Assembly (NCBI GenBank): GCA_002303765.1 | Contig: DBCB01000346.1 | Location: 1-9,791, forward strand | Length of the DNA: 9,791 bases | Direction: 5' to 3' | DNA from: Planctomycetaceae bacterium UBA969 | Lineage (GTDB): Bacteria > Planctomycetota > Planctomycetia > Gemmatales > Gemmataceae | Part shown: piece by piece, positions 1 to 6,509 of the stretch | How positions within the stretch are numbered: the stretch's first letter is position 1 | Layout of the letters: each line of letters opens with the position of its first letter | Notes under the pieces: generated by a model | What the model saw: the letters and a program-made list of their open reading frames with translations, nothing else | Told to the model about the DNA's origin: nothing | Database searches by the model: none | Program-made: the position numbers and the translations under genes

Positions 1-525
1 AAACTATCGCCAGATCATGTTGCAGGAGTTTTTCGTGCCGCGCAAATGAACGGGGCTAAAACAATCTTGGATGTGGTTACACCTGGCCTAGGTAACCATT
101 TAGAAAAGCTAAAACCCATCCTACCTTTTGTCGATGTTTTCCTCCCTAATGACTCAGAGGCTAAACTAATTTCAGGGATAGAAAACCCAATCCAGCAAGC
201 AATGTTTTTTAAATCTATGGGGGTCAAAACAAGCATTATCACTTTAGGAAACCAAGGTACAATTTTGCTTAATGATCAAGGTTGCTATAAAGCAGAGATT
301 TTCAAAATCAATTATCATGATGGTTCAGGAAGTGGCGATGCATTTACGGCAGGATATATTTCAGGCATTCTCGAAAATAAAAGTGATATTGAATGCTTAG
401 AAATTGGTAGCGCCCTAGGGGCAAGTTGCGTTCGTGCACAAGGTACAACCGAAGGGGTCTTTCAAAAAGAAGAATGTTTACAATTTTTAGCAGAGAACAA
501 ACTTAACATCAAGAAACTAACTTAA
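1..525 (+). CDS. PfkB/ribokinase-family sugar kinase, 3' part only
   Basis: The reading frame is open from base 1, so the gene is cut by the window edge; the first ATG at 46 is internal and not the real start. The product is the C-terminal part of a PfkB (ribokinase-type) kinase, which transfers phosphate from ATP to a sugar or nucleoside hydroxyl in the cytoplasm. Visible family features are the N-D-S-E motif (NxxE type, metal/phosphate binding) near base 150, and the glycine-rich GSGSGDAF block at about 322-345, the second PfkB signature, whose Asp (codon 337-339) is the expected catalytic base. The C-terminal stretch with C-V-R-x-x-G-T-T is also typical. The N-terminal half, which carries most of the substrate-binding residues, is missing, so the substrate cannot be named. 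A hairpin terminator follows the stop by 5 bases. Family call is firm; specificity unknown. Confidence 0.9.
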   Translation, partial: KLSPDHVAGVFRAAQMNGAKTILDVVTPGLGNHLEKLKPILPFVDVFLPNDSEAKLISGIENPIQQAMFFKSMGVKTSIITLGNQGTILLNDQGCYKAEIFKINYHDGSGSGDAFTAGYISGILENKSDIECLEIGSALGASCVRAQGTTEGVFQKEECLQFLAENKLNIKKLT

Positions 526-530
526 ACTAA

Positions 531-573
531 AGAACCCGTTTGAAATATTATTCCTACGGGTTCTCATTTTTTA
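531..573. terminator. Bidirectional intrinsic terminator between convergent genes
   Basis: A perfect 9-bp inverted repeat (agaacccgt at 531-539, acgggttct at 556-564) encloses a 16-base loop. On the plus strand it is followed by cattttttattt, a strong U-tract, placing it 5 bases after the kinase stop. On the minus strand the same stem is followed by tttagttt, a weaker U-rich tail, so it can also end the transcript of the minus-strand oxidoreductase that stops at 607. Confidence 0.8.
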
Positions 574-606
574 TTTAACTGGAAAACCATTACTAATCGC
601 AAAGCG

Positions 607-1881
607 TTAAATCTTCCAAGGGCCTCGATATTGCCGGAATAACAGCTTGTTTGCATCATCACTATTAGTGAATTTTTCCTTCACCGGATCCCAATCAAGC
701 GGCTTACCAATTCGATAACCAATATTACCTAAATGGCAAATTGCTGCGCTTCGATGCCCTACTTCAGCAGGGCAAATAGTAGGTTTTTTAGTTCGAATTG
801 CTTCAAGCCAATTCTTGCGATGATTATCTGCAACCATAATTGAAGGATCGGTTTTAGTAATCGGATCTTTAAGAATTTCTTCTTTAGTGCATTCGATTTT
901 GCTGCGATCTACATAAAGCGTTGCATTTTCCCCTTCAAAAGTACAACCACTAGGGCCGCCATGAAACATCTCAATTCCATTGGCATATGTGTATTTAAGC
1001 CCGGATTTCTCACCGTTTTCAGGGGGCGTAATTTTTACCGGTCCTGTGCTATCCATGTTTAATGCCCACTGAGCAATATCAAAATGATGGGCACCCATAT
1101 CGGCCAAACCACCACCTGCATATTCCCAGTACATTCTCCAAGCAGGAAAATGAGTGTGAACACCTTCAGGGCAAAGCACCTTGTTATATTCCCGTTTTGC
1201 GGCTGGGCCTTGCCAAAGATCCCAATTAGTTCCATTTGGAACAGGTTCAGTTTCCAGATTACAAGCAATGGCCGGAGAACCAACACCAATACGAACAGTC
1301 TTAACTTTTCCAATTCTTCCTGCTCTAACCAACTGGGTAGCAAGTCGAAATTTCCCGCCGAACTCACTGCGTTGCTGGCTTCCAGTCTGGAAAACAACAC
1401 CAGATCTTTTTACTTCATCAACAATAATCCTTCCCTCTGCAATCGAATGAGTTAATGGCTTTTCACAATAAATGTGTTTATTAGCTTTAGAAGCCATCAC
1501 ACAAATAAGAGCATGCCAGTGGTCAGGCGTGCTAATAATAACTCCGTCGATATTTTTGTCGTTTATAAGGTCCCGAAAATCTTTGTAAACCTTCAAACCT
1601 TTATAAGCCTGCTTGCCATCGGGCTGAGAATATTTTTTCTCGACCATCGTTTTGGCATTTTCCAAGCGGTCATCAACAACATCACTGACTGCAACAACTT
1701 GAACATCATTCATACCAAGAAAATTGCCCAAATGTCCTCGACCCATCGTACCAACACCGATAAAGCCAAGCTGAAGCCTATCATTGGCAGAAGAATTTTG
1801 TGCTCGGGATGAAGTTGTTATCACGGAAGAGCCAATTGCACCAATGAAAATCGATTTATTAAACGAGCGTCTGGTAAACAT
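607..1881 (-). CDS. Tat-exported Gfo/Idh/MocA family oxidoreductase
   Basis: A 424-residue NAD(P)-dependent sugar or polyol dehydrogenase of the Gfo/Idh/MocA family. The N-terminus has a twin-arginine signal (RRSFNK, residues 4-9), a hydrophobic run and a probable signal peptidase site after S-R-A near residue 27, so the folded, cofactor-loaded enzyme is probably exported. The Rossmann fold carries GVGTMGRGH (42-50), the E-K-P triad (140-142) contains the usual catalytic Lys, and GGGLADMGAHHFD (257-269) carries the conserved Asp and His of the substrate pocket. The C-terminal block with W-D-P, then A-N-K-L-L and Y-R-G-P-W, is the form common in Planctomycetes and Verrucomicrobia. Length is normal and the gene is intact. 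Start ATG at 1881 is supported by an AGAGG Shine-Dalgarno (1888-1892) six bases upstream. Substrate cannot be read from sequence; in this phylum such enzymes are often linked to carbohydrate breakdown. Confidence 0.93.
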   Translation of the reverse strand: MFTRRSFNKSIFIGAIGSSVITTSSRAQNSSANDRLQLGFIGVGTMGRGHLGNFLGMNDVQVVAVSDVVDDRLENAKTMVEKKYSQPDGKQAYKGLKVYKDFRDLINDKNIDGVIISTPDHWHALICVMASKANKHIYCEKPLTHSIAEGRIIVDEVKRSGVVFQTGSQQRSEFGGKFRLATQLVRAGRIGKVKTVRIGVGSPAIACNLETEPVPNGTNWDLWQGPAAKREYNKVLCPEGVHTHFPAWRMYWEYAGGGLADMGAHHFDIAQWALNMDSTGPVKITPPENGEKSGLKYTYANGIEMFHGGPSGCTFEGENATLYVDRSKIECTKEEILKDPITKTDPSIMVADNHRKNWLEAIRTKKPTICPAEVGHRSAAICHLGNIGYRIGKPLDWDPVKEKFTNSDDANKLLFRQYRGPWKI

Positions 1882-2004
1882 TTAAAACCTCTAATCAATC
1901 AAGAATTACAAAACAACTGAACACATATTATCGGTTCAATAAAAATATATCTATCATTAATAATGGAAACAAAGCAGATGCAGAAAACCGTACTTCCATT
2001 AAAG

Positions 2005-2985
2005 TCATGAAATAGAAACTTTATCGACAACTTGGCTGAGAATTGCATCTGCACTTAAATTTTCAGCAATAGCCTCAAATGAAAGCGACATTCGATGCCT
2101 GAACACACTAGGCACCATTTCTTTCACATCTTGAGGAAGCACAAAATCCCGACCTCGAATAAATGCCAACGCCTTAGAGGATTTTAAAAGGCTAATCGTG
2201 CCACGTGGAGAAACACCATGTTCAAGATAGTTAGAGTTCAGTCCGAATTGATTTGGAAACCTAGTAGCTACAGCCAGATCCACAATATATTTGCGGATAC
2301 TTTCCTCAACATGAATTTTTGAAGCCAAAGCACAAAGTTCGTTTAAGTTCTGTGCATCAACAACTTTCCTTATATCCCCGTGCTGTTCAAGTTGATCAAG
2401 TCGTTGCAAAATCAAAAGTTCCTCATCGAACTTCGGGTAATCCACCAATATTTTCAACATGAATCGATCAATCTGGGCTTCAGGCAAAGGAAAAGTTCCT
2501 TCTTGTTCAATTGGGTTTTGTGTTGCAATTACAAAAAAAGGATTGCCTAAAGGGAAAGTTTCGTCACCCAGGGTAATTTGCTTTTCCTGCATGGCTTCTA
2601 AAAGAGCAGATTGGACTTTTGCAGGTGCCCGATTTATTTCATCTGCAAGTACAACTTGCGCAAAAAGTGGACCTTTTTTGATTTTAAATTCACCAGTCTG
2701 CTGGTAATAAATCTGCGTTCCAAGAATATCAGAGGGCATTAAATCCGGTGTAAACTGAATTCTTTTAAAATTTAAATCCAGACATTCCGACATACTGAAG
2801 GCTAGAAGTGTTTTCGCAAGTCCTGGCATACCTTCTAAAAGAACATGGCCTTGTGCAAGTATTGCAACCACCATTTTTTCTAAAACTAGGTCCATGCCAA
2901 CAATTTTTTTCCCGATTTCTGATTTTACAACATTAATAAACTCCAACCCATTAACAAGCTTTACATTTTTTGAACTTGGAGGCAT
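2005..2985 (-). CDS. MoxR-family AAA+ ATPase
   Basis: A 326-residue cytoplasmic AAA+ ATPase of the MoxR group (AAA_3), thought to act as a chaperone that helps mature or activate protein complexes, often with VWA- or DUF58-domain partners. All ATPase elements are intact: Walker A GMPGLAKT (52-59, Lys58), Walker B VVLADE (111-116), sensor 1 Asn157 in ATQNP, the arginine finger in IDRF (Arg174), and sensor 2 Arg261 in SPRG. The C-terminal lid runs to the end at normal length. I chose the ATG at 2985 because AAGGGA lies 7 bases upstream; a TTG at 3003 with AGGA in front would add six residues and cannot be excluded. It is divergent from the metallopeptidase gene. Unusually, no DUF58, VWA or transglutaminase gene is next to it; the next gene downstream on the strand is the Gfo/Idh/MocA oxidoreductase, 123 bases away. 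Confidence 0.95.
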   Translation of the reverse strand: MPPSSKNVKLVNGLEFINVVKSEIGKKIVGMDLVLEKMVVAILAQGHVLLEGMPGLAKTLLAFSMSECLDLNFKRIQFTPDLMPSDILGTQIYYQQTGEFKIKKGPLFAQVVLADEINRAPAKVQSALLEAMQEKQITLGDETFPLGNPFFVIATQNPIEQEGTFPLPEAQIDRFMLKILVDYPKFDEELLILQRLDQLEQHGDIRKVVDAQNLNELCALASKIHVEESIRKYIVDLAVATRFPNQFGLNSNYLEHGVSPRGTISLLKSSKALAFIRGRDFVLPQDVKEMVPSVFRHRMSLSFEAIAENLSADAILSQVVDKVSIS

Positions 2986-2992
2986 ATAAATT

Positions 2993-2998
2993 TCCCTT
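2993..2998 (-). promoter_or_regulatory. Ribosome binding site deciding the MoxR start
   Basis: Read on the minus strand this is AAGGGA, 7 bases before the ATG at 2985. It favours that ATG over the in-frame TTG at 3003, which has its own weaker AGGA about six bases upstream. Confidence 0.55.
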
Positions 2999-3056
2999 AT
3001 CAATAAAGATCCTGTAATCTGTGGTATATCTTACTTTGAACTTGTAAATGTAAGCC

Positions 3057-3548
3057 ATGAAAAAGCAAATGATTCAATTATCTATGGATGATTTTTGTGC
3101 TGAAGTGGAAAACACTATGAATTCACTCCCCAGCTTTTTTTATGAACACCTTGATAATCTTGTGGTGGAAGTTGAGGATTTTCCTTCAAAAAAAACCCTG
3201 AAAAAAGCTCACTTTTCTCCTTCTGAAATTAGAGAAGGAAACACCCTTTTTGGTTTATTTGAACCCATGGAACTTTCCCACCCTTGGGCAGGTGATGCAA
3301 TTGATATCCATTCTCTTACGCACAAACTGACTATTTACAAAAAGCCCCATGAAGAATCTTTCCCTGACCCTATTCAATTAAAAATTGAAATCCGAAAAAC
3401 TGTGATTCATGAACTTGCCCACCATTTTGGTTTATCGGACAAAGATCTGGAAAATTTCGATAATAACCCTAATCCTTTTAGTAAGGATATTTCTTTAACA
3501 CCCAAGGAATTCAACGATGAAAACAAACCCCGTCAAAAAAACCCTTAA
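3057..3548 (+). CDS. Small zincin-like metallopeptidase (Zincin_1 / DUF1025-type)
   Basis: A 163-residue protein matching the small zinc metallopeptidase family known as Zincin_1 (minimal gluzincin/metzincin-like fold). The core signature is HELAHHFGLSD at 118-128, an exact HEXXHXXGXXD: His118, His122 and Asp128 as probable zinc ligands and Glu119 as the catalytic base. Upstream, L-F-G-L-F-E-P (64-70) and the I-Y-K-K-P strand (93-97) correspond to conserved blocks in the family. There is no signal peptide or membrane helix, so it is probably cytoplasmic; its natural substrate is unknown. Family members usually end soon after the third ligand; here about 30 extra polar residues follow, and the last ten codons overlap the aldolase gene. 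The ATG at 3057 has no clear Shine-Dalgarno; an in-frame ATG at 3069 is possible. Divergent from MoxR across 71 bases that must hold both promoters. Confidence 0.88.
   Translation: MKKQMIQLSMDDFCAEVENTMNSLPSFFYEHLDNLVVEVEDFPSKKTLKKAHFSPSEIREGNTLFGLFEPMELSHPWAGDAIDIHSLTHKLTIYKKPHEESFPDPIQLKIEIRKTVIHELAHHFGLSDKDLENFDNNPNPFSKDISLTPKEFNDENKPRQKNP
3504..3508 (+). promoter_or_regulatory. Internal ribosome binding site for the aldolase gene
   Basis: AAGGA lies inside the metallopeptidase coding region, 8 bases before the aldolase ATG at 3517. It fixes that start and suggests the aldolase is translated from the same mRNA, coupled to the upstream gene. Confidence 0.75.
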
Positions 3549-4311
3549 AGAGGGAAAACCGGCTCTTGGAACCTGGCTCTCCCTTGGCAGCATAATTGCA
3601 ACACGTTTCATGGCTCGGACTGGATTTTCATGGCTAACTGTAGATATCGAACACACATTGGTAAGCTGGGAAACAGCTACCCATATGTTTGCTTCAATTG
3701 CAGACGCCAATGGTGTTCCACTAGCTAGGGTTCCTTCCAACCGCCATGACCATATTAAAAGAGCGCTGGATAATGGTGCTTTTGGTGTGGTTGTACCAAT
3801 GGTTAATTCAAGACAAGAAGCTTTAGATGCAGTTTCCGCAATGTTTTACCCACCGTTAGGCACTCGAAGTGTAGGTGGGAATGTTCACGCCTTAAACTTT
3901 GGAGCAACTGCACCAGACTATTTCAGCAAGGCGAATGATGAACTGTTGGTGATTTTGCAATGTGAGCATATTGATGCAGTAAATAATGCGGATAGTATTT
4001 TTTCAGTTCCTGGTATTGATGTCATATTTGTAGGCCCTAATGATCTTGCAGCAAGTATGCGAACTGCAGATGGAAAGGGGCCATCAGCGGATGCATTTAA
4101 CGCAGCATTAAACACCATATTAGAGGCATGCAAACGAAACAAAGTTGCGCCTGGGATACATTGCATGAGCCCCGAAGAGGCTCAACTTCGTATAGAACAA
4201 GGCTGGAAATTTATCGCAATCAACAGCGAATTAAAAATGATGATGGATGGTGTTGCTTCAACACTTGCAAAAGTTGGTCTTAAATCAGATTCGGGTGCAG
4301 CTAAGTACTAG
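3517..4311 (+). CDS. HpcH/HpaI-family class II aldolase
   Basis: A 264-residue TIM-barrel aldolase of the HpcH/HpaI family (metal-dependent class II pyruvate aldolases such as 4-hydroxy-2-oxoheptanedioate or 2-keto-3-deoxy-L-rhamnonate aldolase), which cleave 2-keto-acid products to pyruvate plus an aldehyde. The catalytic set known from E. coli HpaI is present: His46 in DIEH, Arg71 in LARVP, and the metal ligands Glu150 (LQCEH) and Asp176 (GPNDLA). The YPPLGTRSVGG loop (111-121), also conserved in the family, is intact, and length is typical. Start ATG at 3517 has AAGGA 8 bases upstream, within the metallopeptidase gene, which it overlaps by 32 bases in another frame. It converges on the minus-strand 202-residue gene with only 4 bases between the stops. 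The physiological substrate cannot be told; sugar-acid catabolism would fit but is inference. Confidence 0.93.
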   Translation: MKTNPVKKTLKEGKPALGTWLSLGSIIATRFMARTGFSWLTVDIEHTLVSWETATHMFASIADANGVPLARVPSNRHDHIKRALDNGAFGVVVPMVNSRQEALDAVSAMFYPPLGTRSVGGNVHALNFGATAPDYFSKANDELLVILQCEHIDAVNNADSIFSVPGIDVIFVGPNDLAASMRTADGKGPSADAFNAALNTILEACKRNKVAPGIHCMSPEEAQLRIEQGWKFIAINSELKMMMDGVASTLAKVGLKSDSGAAKY

Positions 4312-4315
4312 CCTG

Positions 4316-4924
4316 CTAACGTTTATTATTTTCTGGCATGCGACCCATAATCACAATCGATGCGATTTTGGGTCGCATTTCTCTGGCTAACTCTGGATCT
4401 TCCTTTTTCCCTGCAACCCCAACCAAACCAGAATTACCACCACGAACCGGTTTTTGTGGCTTTTGCATTAAAGTTACATTTACAATCGATTGGCTGATTA
4501 AATCTGAAAAATCAGCTGGATATCCAGGGGTCTTTAAATCATCCCCCTTAAGTTCTTTTAATTCCTTGGTGCTGTATTTTTTTGGCCTGCCCTTGTCATC
4601 AAAGGCTTCAGGTGGGTTAAACTGACGGATTTTTACATCATCCTTAAGCAACAATTCAATGTCTTCCATCTTTGCAGGAACTAAACCTTTTTGTTTAGGA
4701 TTGTAATAGCTACCCCTAGTTTGTATTGAAAGAACTACGGATTTATCGCTTTCACGCACTTCTTTTAATACCGCAACAACCTGACCAGCAGGTATCCATT
4801 TTTCTTTAGGATCAGCTTTAGCATTTTTATCTTCTGCTTTTTTATCTTTGTCTTGACCAAATGAAGAACTCAAGGTCAGACACAACAACAAAAGAACCGT
4901 AAAACCAAATCGTAAAATAGCCAT
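4316..4924 (-). CDS. Secreted hypothetical protein, possibly planctomycete-specific
   Basis: A 202-residue protein that I cannot assign to a functional family. It begins with a clear Sec signal peptide (hydrophobic core at about 8-20, probable cleavage after S-F-G or Q near residue 23-24), followed by a highly charged Lys/Asp/Glu linker (24-42). The mature part starts with a beta-rich stretch (about 46-100) and then a conserved-looking segment with PPEAFDDKGRPKKYSTKELK (104-123) and PGYPADFSDL (133-142). A Gly-rich stretch (162-171) precedes the C-terminus. The segment resembles hypothetical proteins I associate with Gemmata-like planctomycetes; this is from memory and untested. Start ATG at 4924 has a strong GGAGG four bases upstream. 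It lies 76 bases downstream of the 119-residue secreted protein on the same strand. Its 3' end contains an inverted repeat that may terminate the opposing aldolase transcript. Confidence 0.75.
   Translation of the reverse strand: MAILRFGFTVLLLLCLTLSSSFGQDKDKKAEDKNAKADPKEKWIPAGQVVAVLKEVRESDKSVVLSIQTRGSYYNPKQKGLVPAKMEDIELLLKDDVKIRQFNPPEAFDDKGRPKKYSTKELKELKGDDLKTPGYPADFSDLISQSIVNVTLMQKPQKPVRGGNSGLVGVAGKKEDPELAREMRPKIASIVIMGRMPENNKR
4338..4384 (+). terminator. Possible terminator of the aldolase transcript, inside the opposing gene
   Basis: A perfect 10-bp inverted repeat (atgcgaccca at 4338-4347, tgggtcgcat at 4369-4378) with a 21-base loop is followed on the plus strand by ttctct. It starts 27 bases after the aldolase stop, the right place for its terminator, but lies wholly inside the 3' coding region of the convergent gene. 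The T-tract is short and the loop long, so this is tentative; on the minus strand no T-tract follows. Confidence 0.4.
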
Positions 4925-5000
4925 AAATCCTCCAAGTTTGATATTTATTTATACCAAACCCCAAGGATTTATGAAACAAAAGTTTTATAAAAGTCGAATT

Positions 5001-5360
5001 TTACTGACCGCCAGCCCTGTAACCAAAACCTCTTAAATAATCTTTACCGGGCAATTGGCTTCTTTTGGGGAAAATGGAATAACCCGTTGGGGTTGAATTG
5101 CTCAATTTTGGCAACGGGCTAAAGAAATCCATTAAGCTTTGATCTCGTTTATAGATGTTCTGTGGTTGTGCTAAGCGTGCGTTATCAAGCTGGGCTCTTT
5201 GCATTGCTGCAGCATCTTGCGGATTAGGCAACAAAAACGCGAAAGGGTTCCAACTATTACTATTTTGTGTGATAGTTCCATTCGGATTACTTTGAGATTG
5301 GCCAAAAGATGTCGAATTGAAGATAATCAAAGCCCCCAAAATCATTAAATTTCTTTTCAT
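5001..5360 (-). CDS. Small secreted hypothetical protein
   Basis: A 119-residue protein of unknown function. Residues 1-20 form a Sec-type signal peptide (Lys2, Arg3, hydrophobic 5-14, probable cleavage after S-F-G-Q), ending in the same S-F-G-Q string as the neighbouring 202-residue secreted protein. The mature part is low in charge and rich in Asn, Gln, Pro and Ser; a short Ala/Gln-rich helix is likely at about 48-66 (DAAAMQRAQLDNARLAQ). The C-terminal third has aromatic and Gly residues ending in R-G-F-G-Y-R-A-G-G-Q. No cysteine, no lipobox, no catalytic motif. The ATG at 5360 is preceded by a GGGGGA ribosome site 8 bases upstream, which with the signal peptide supports that this is a real gene. 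It sits 87 bases downstream of argC on the same strand and upstream of the second secreted gene. Confidence 0.65.
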   Translation of the reverse strand: MKRNLMILGALIIFNSTSFGQSQSNPNGTITQNSNSWNPFAFLLPNPQDAAAMQRAQLDNARLAQPQNIYKRDQSLMDFFSPLPKLSNSTPTGYSIFPKRSQLPGKDYLRGFGYRAGGQ

Positions 5361-5401
5361 AACAAAATCCCCCTATAAAAAAATATCCCAACTTGAAGCT
5401 C

Positions 5402-5429
5402 GGAATAGCCTAAGGAAGAATCTTGTCAA
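5402..5429 (-). promoter_or_regulatory. Candidate promoter for the small secreted gene
   Basis: On the minus strand there is a perfect TTGACA (5424-5429), a 16-base spacer and TATTCC (5402-5407), a weak -10 box. It lies in the 87-base gap after argC and would start transcription about 35-40 bases before the ATG at 5360. A sigma-70-like consensus in this host is an assumption. Confidence 0.3.
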
Positions 5430-5447
5430 TAGCGATTTAACAAAAAA

Positions 5448-6464
5448 TCAAGGAAGAAGGGCGGTAACTTCGGGTAACCCAAACATCAGATTGAAATTTT
5501 GCACCGCGACCCCGCTCGCCCCCCGAATAAGATTATCTTCCGCTGCAAGCACCACGATATAATCACCTGCAACCTTGTAATGTAAGTCGACATAATTTGT
5601 ACCGACCGAATCTTTAGTAGTTGGCAGATGATCCACTAGCCTAATAAACGGTTTATCTTTATAAAATCTGCCAACTAACTCATTAATCGCCTTTTCAGAA
5701 ATTTCTTTTTTAGGCTTGGCGTAGATAGTAGAAAATATCCCCCGATCCATTGGGATAAGATGAGGGGTAAACATAATTTTCACTTTTCCCCCAGAAACTC
5801 TCTCGAGGGCCTGCTCCATTTCAGGAGTATGCCGATGCTTGCCAACTTGATAGGCGCTTACACTTTCATTGCATTCAGGAAAATGCGTGGCTTGCTTTGG
5901 GTTTCTCCCTGCTCCTGAAACCCCGCTTTTACTATCAACGATTATTTGTTCCGCATGAATCAACTTTTCAACCAACAAAGGGGCCAACCCAAGTATTGCT
6001 GTTTGCGGATAACAACCAGGATTCGCCAAAAGATTACAAGTTTTAATATCCACCGAATTAAATTCTGGAAGACCGTAAACAGCACTGGCCAAACCTGAAA
6101 GATCAAGGTGCTCCTCACCATACCATTTTTTATAAATCACAGGGTCTTTTAACCGATAATCCGCAGACAGATCAATCACACGGATGCCAGCGTTTATTAG
6201 TTTTGGAATCACCTCCATACTTGCCCCATGAGGCAAGCAACTGAATACGCATTGCACACCTTTCTCTTTTAATGAACCTAGATCAAGCTCCTCGCAGCGC
6301 AAATCAATTCTTTTTGCAAGGGAAGGGTGAATACTTGAAACTAAAGGGGTCCCTTCTTGCCTGGAAATGCATGCAACGATTTTTGCATGCGGGTGGCGCA
6401 ATAAAATTTTTATAACTTCGAGCGCTGTATACCCAGAGGCCCCTAGAACCGCAACATTTATCAT
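5448..6464 (-). CDS. argC: N-acetyl-gamma-glutamyl-phosphate reductase
   Basis: A 338-residue enzyme of arginine biosynthesis. ArgC reduces N-acetyl-glutamyl-phosphate to N-acetylglutamate semialdehyde with NADPH in the cytoplasm, the third step from glutamate. The NADP-binding fold opens with VLGASGYTALE (6-16). The active-site motif NPGCYPQT gives catalytic Cys151, SGVSGAGR (180-187) forms the substrate loop, and HRHTPE (210-215) holds the conserved histidine pair. The C-terminal signature with R-G-A-S-G-V-A-V-Q-N then N-L-M-F-G is intact. Length matches the long type-1 ArgC group. Start ATG at 6464 has AAGG about 10 bases upstream. It is divergent from the amidase gene, with 45 bases between starts, and no other arg gene is in the window, so the pathway genes are dispersed here. 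No ARG-box-like operator was recognised. Confidence 0.97.
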   Translation of the reverse strand: MINVAVLGASGYTALEVIKILLRHPHAKIVACISRQEGTPLVSSIHPSLAKRIDLRCEELDLGSLKEKGVQCVFSCLPHGASMEVIPKLINAGIRVIDLSADYRLKDPVIYKKWYGEEHLDLSGLASAVYGLPEFNSVDIKTCNLLANPGCYPQTAILGLAPLLVEKLIHAEQIIVDSKSGVSGAGRNPKQATHFPECNESVSAYQVGKHRHTPEMEQALERVSGGKVKIMFTPHLIPMDRGIFSTIYAKPKKEISEKAINELVGRFYKDKPFIRLVDHLPTTKDSVGTNYVDLHYKVAGDYIVVLAAEDNLIRGASGVAVQNFNLMFGLPEVTALLP

Positions 6465-6498
6465 GTTATGCTTACCTTTTTGTCATCCAAGAAATTCG

Positions 6499-6503
6499 CA
6501 GGT
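6499..6503 (+). promoter_or_regulatory. Ribosome binding site deciding the amidase start
   Basis: CAGGT, with AGG 7 bases before the ATG at 6510. The earlier in-frame ATG at 6468 has no Shine-Dalgarno-like sequence and would nearly abut the divergent argC start, so 6510 is preferred. Confidence 0.5.
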
Positions 6504-6509
6504 ACCCAA

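Noticed and set aside
1084..1812. Plus-strand open frames of about 90-120 codons opposite the oxidoreductase gene
   Set aside because: They are antisense shadows of an intact, clearly recognisable gene, with no ribosome site or recognisable protein features.
1961..2001. 8-bp inverted repeat (taatggaa / ttccatta) just downstream of the MoxR stop, as a terminator
   Set aside because: The arms are AT-rich, the loop is 25 bases and no T-tract follows on the minus strand, so it is no better than chance in this composition.
2986..3056. Shared promoter region between MoxR and the metallopeptidase
   Set aside because: The 71 bases must contain two start signals, but I could not find -35/-10 pairs good enough to report as features.
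5412..5458. Direct repeat aaggaagaa (5412-5420 and 5450-5458) flanking the argC 3' end
   Set aside because: Nine-base purine-rich repeats are expected by chance; there is no third copy and no sign of a mobile element or operator.
6468..6509. Upstream ATG at 6468 as the amidase start
   Set aside because: No ribosome site precedes it, it would begin 4 bases from the divergent argC start leaving no promoter space, and the 14 extra residues do not resemble the family N-terminus.
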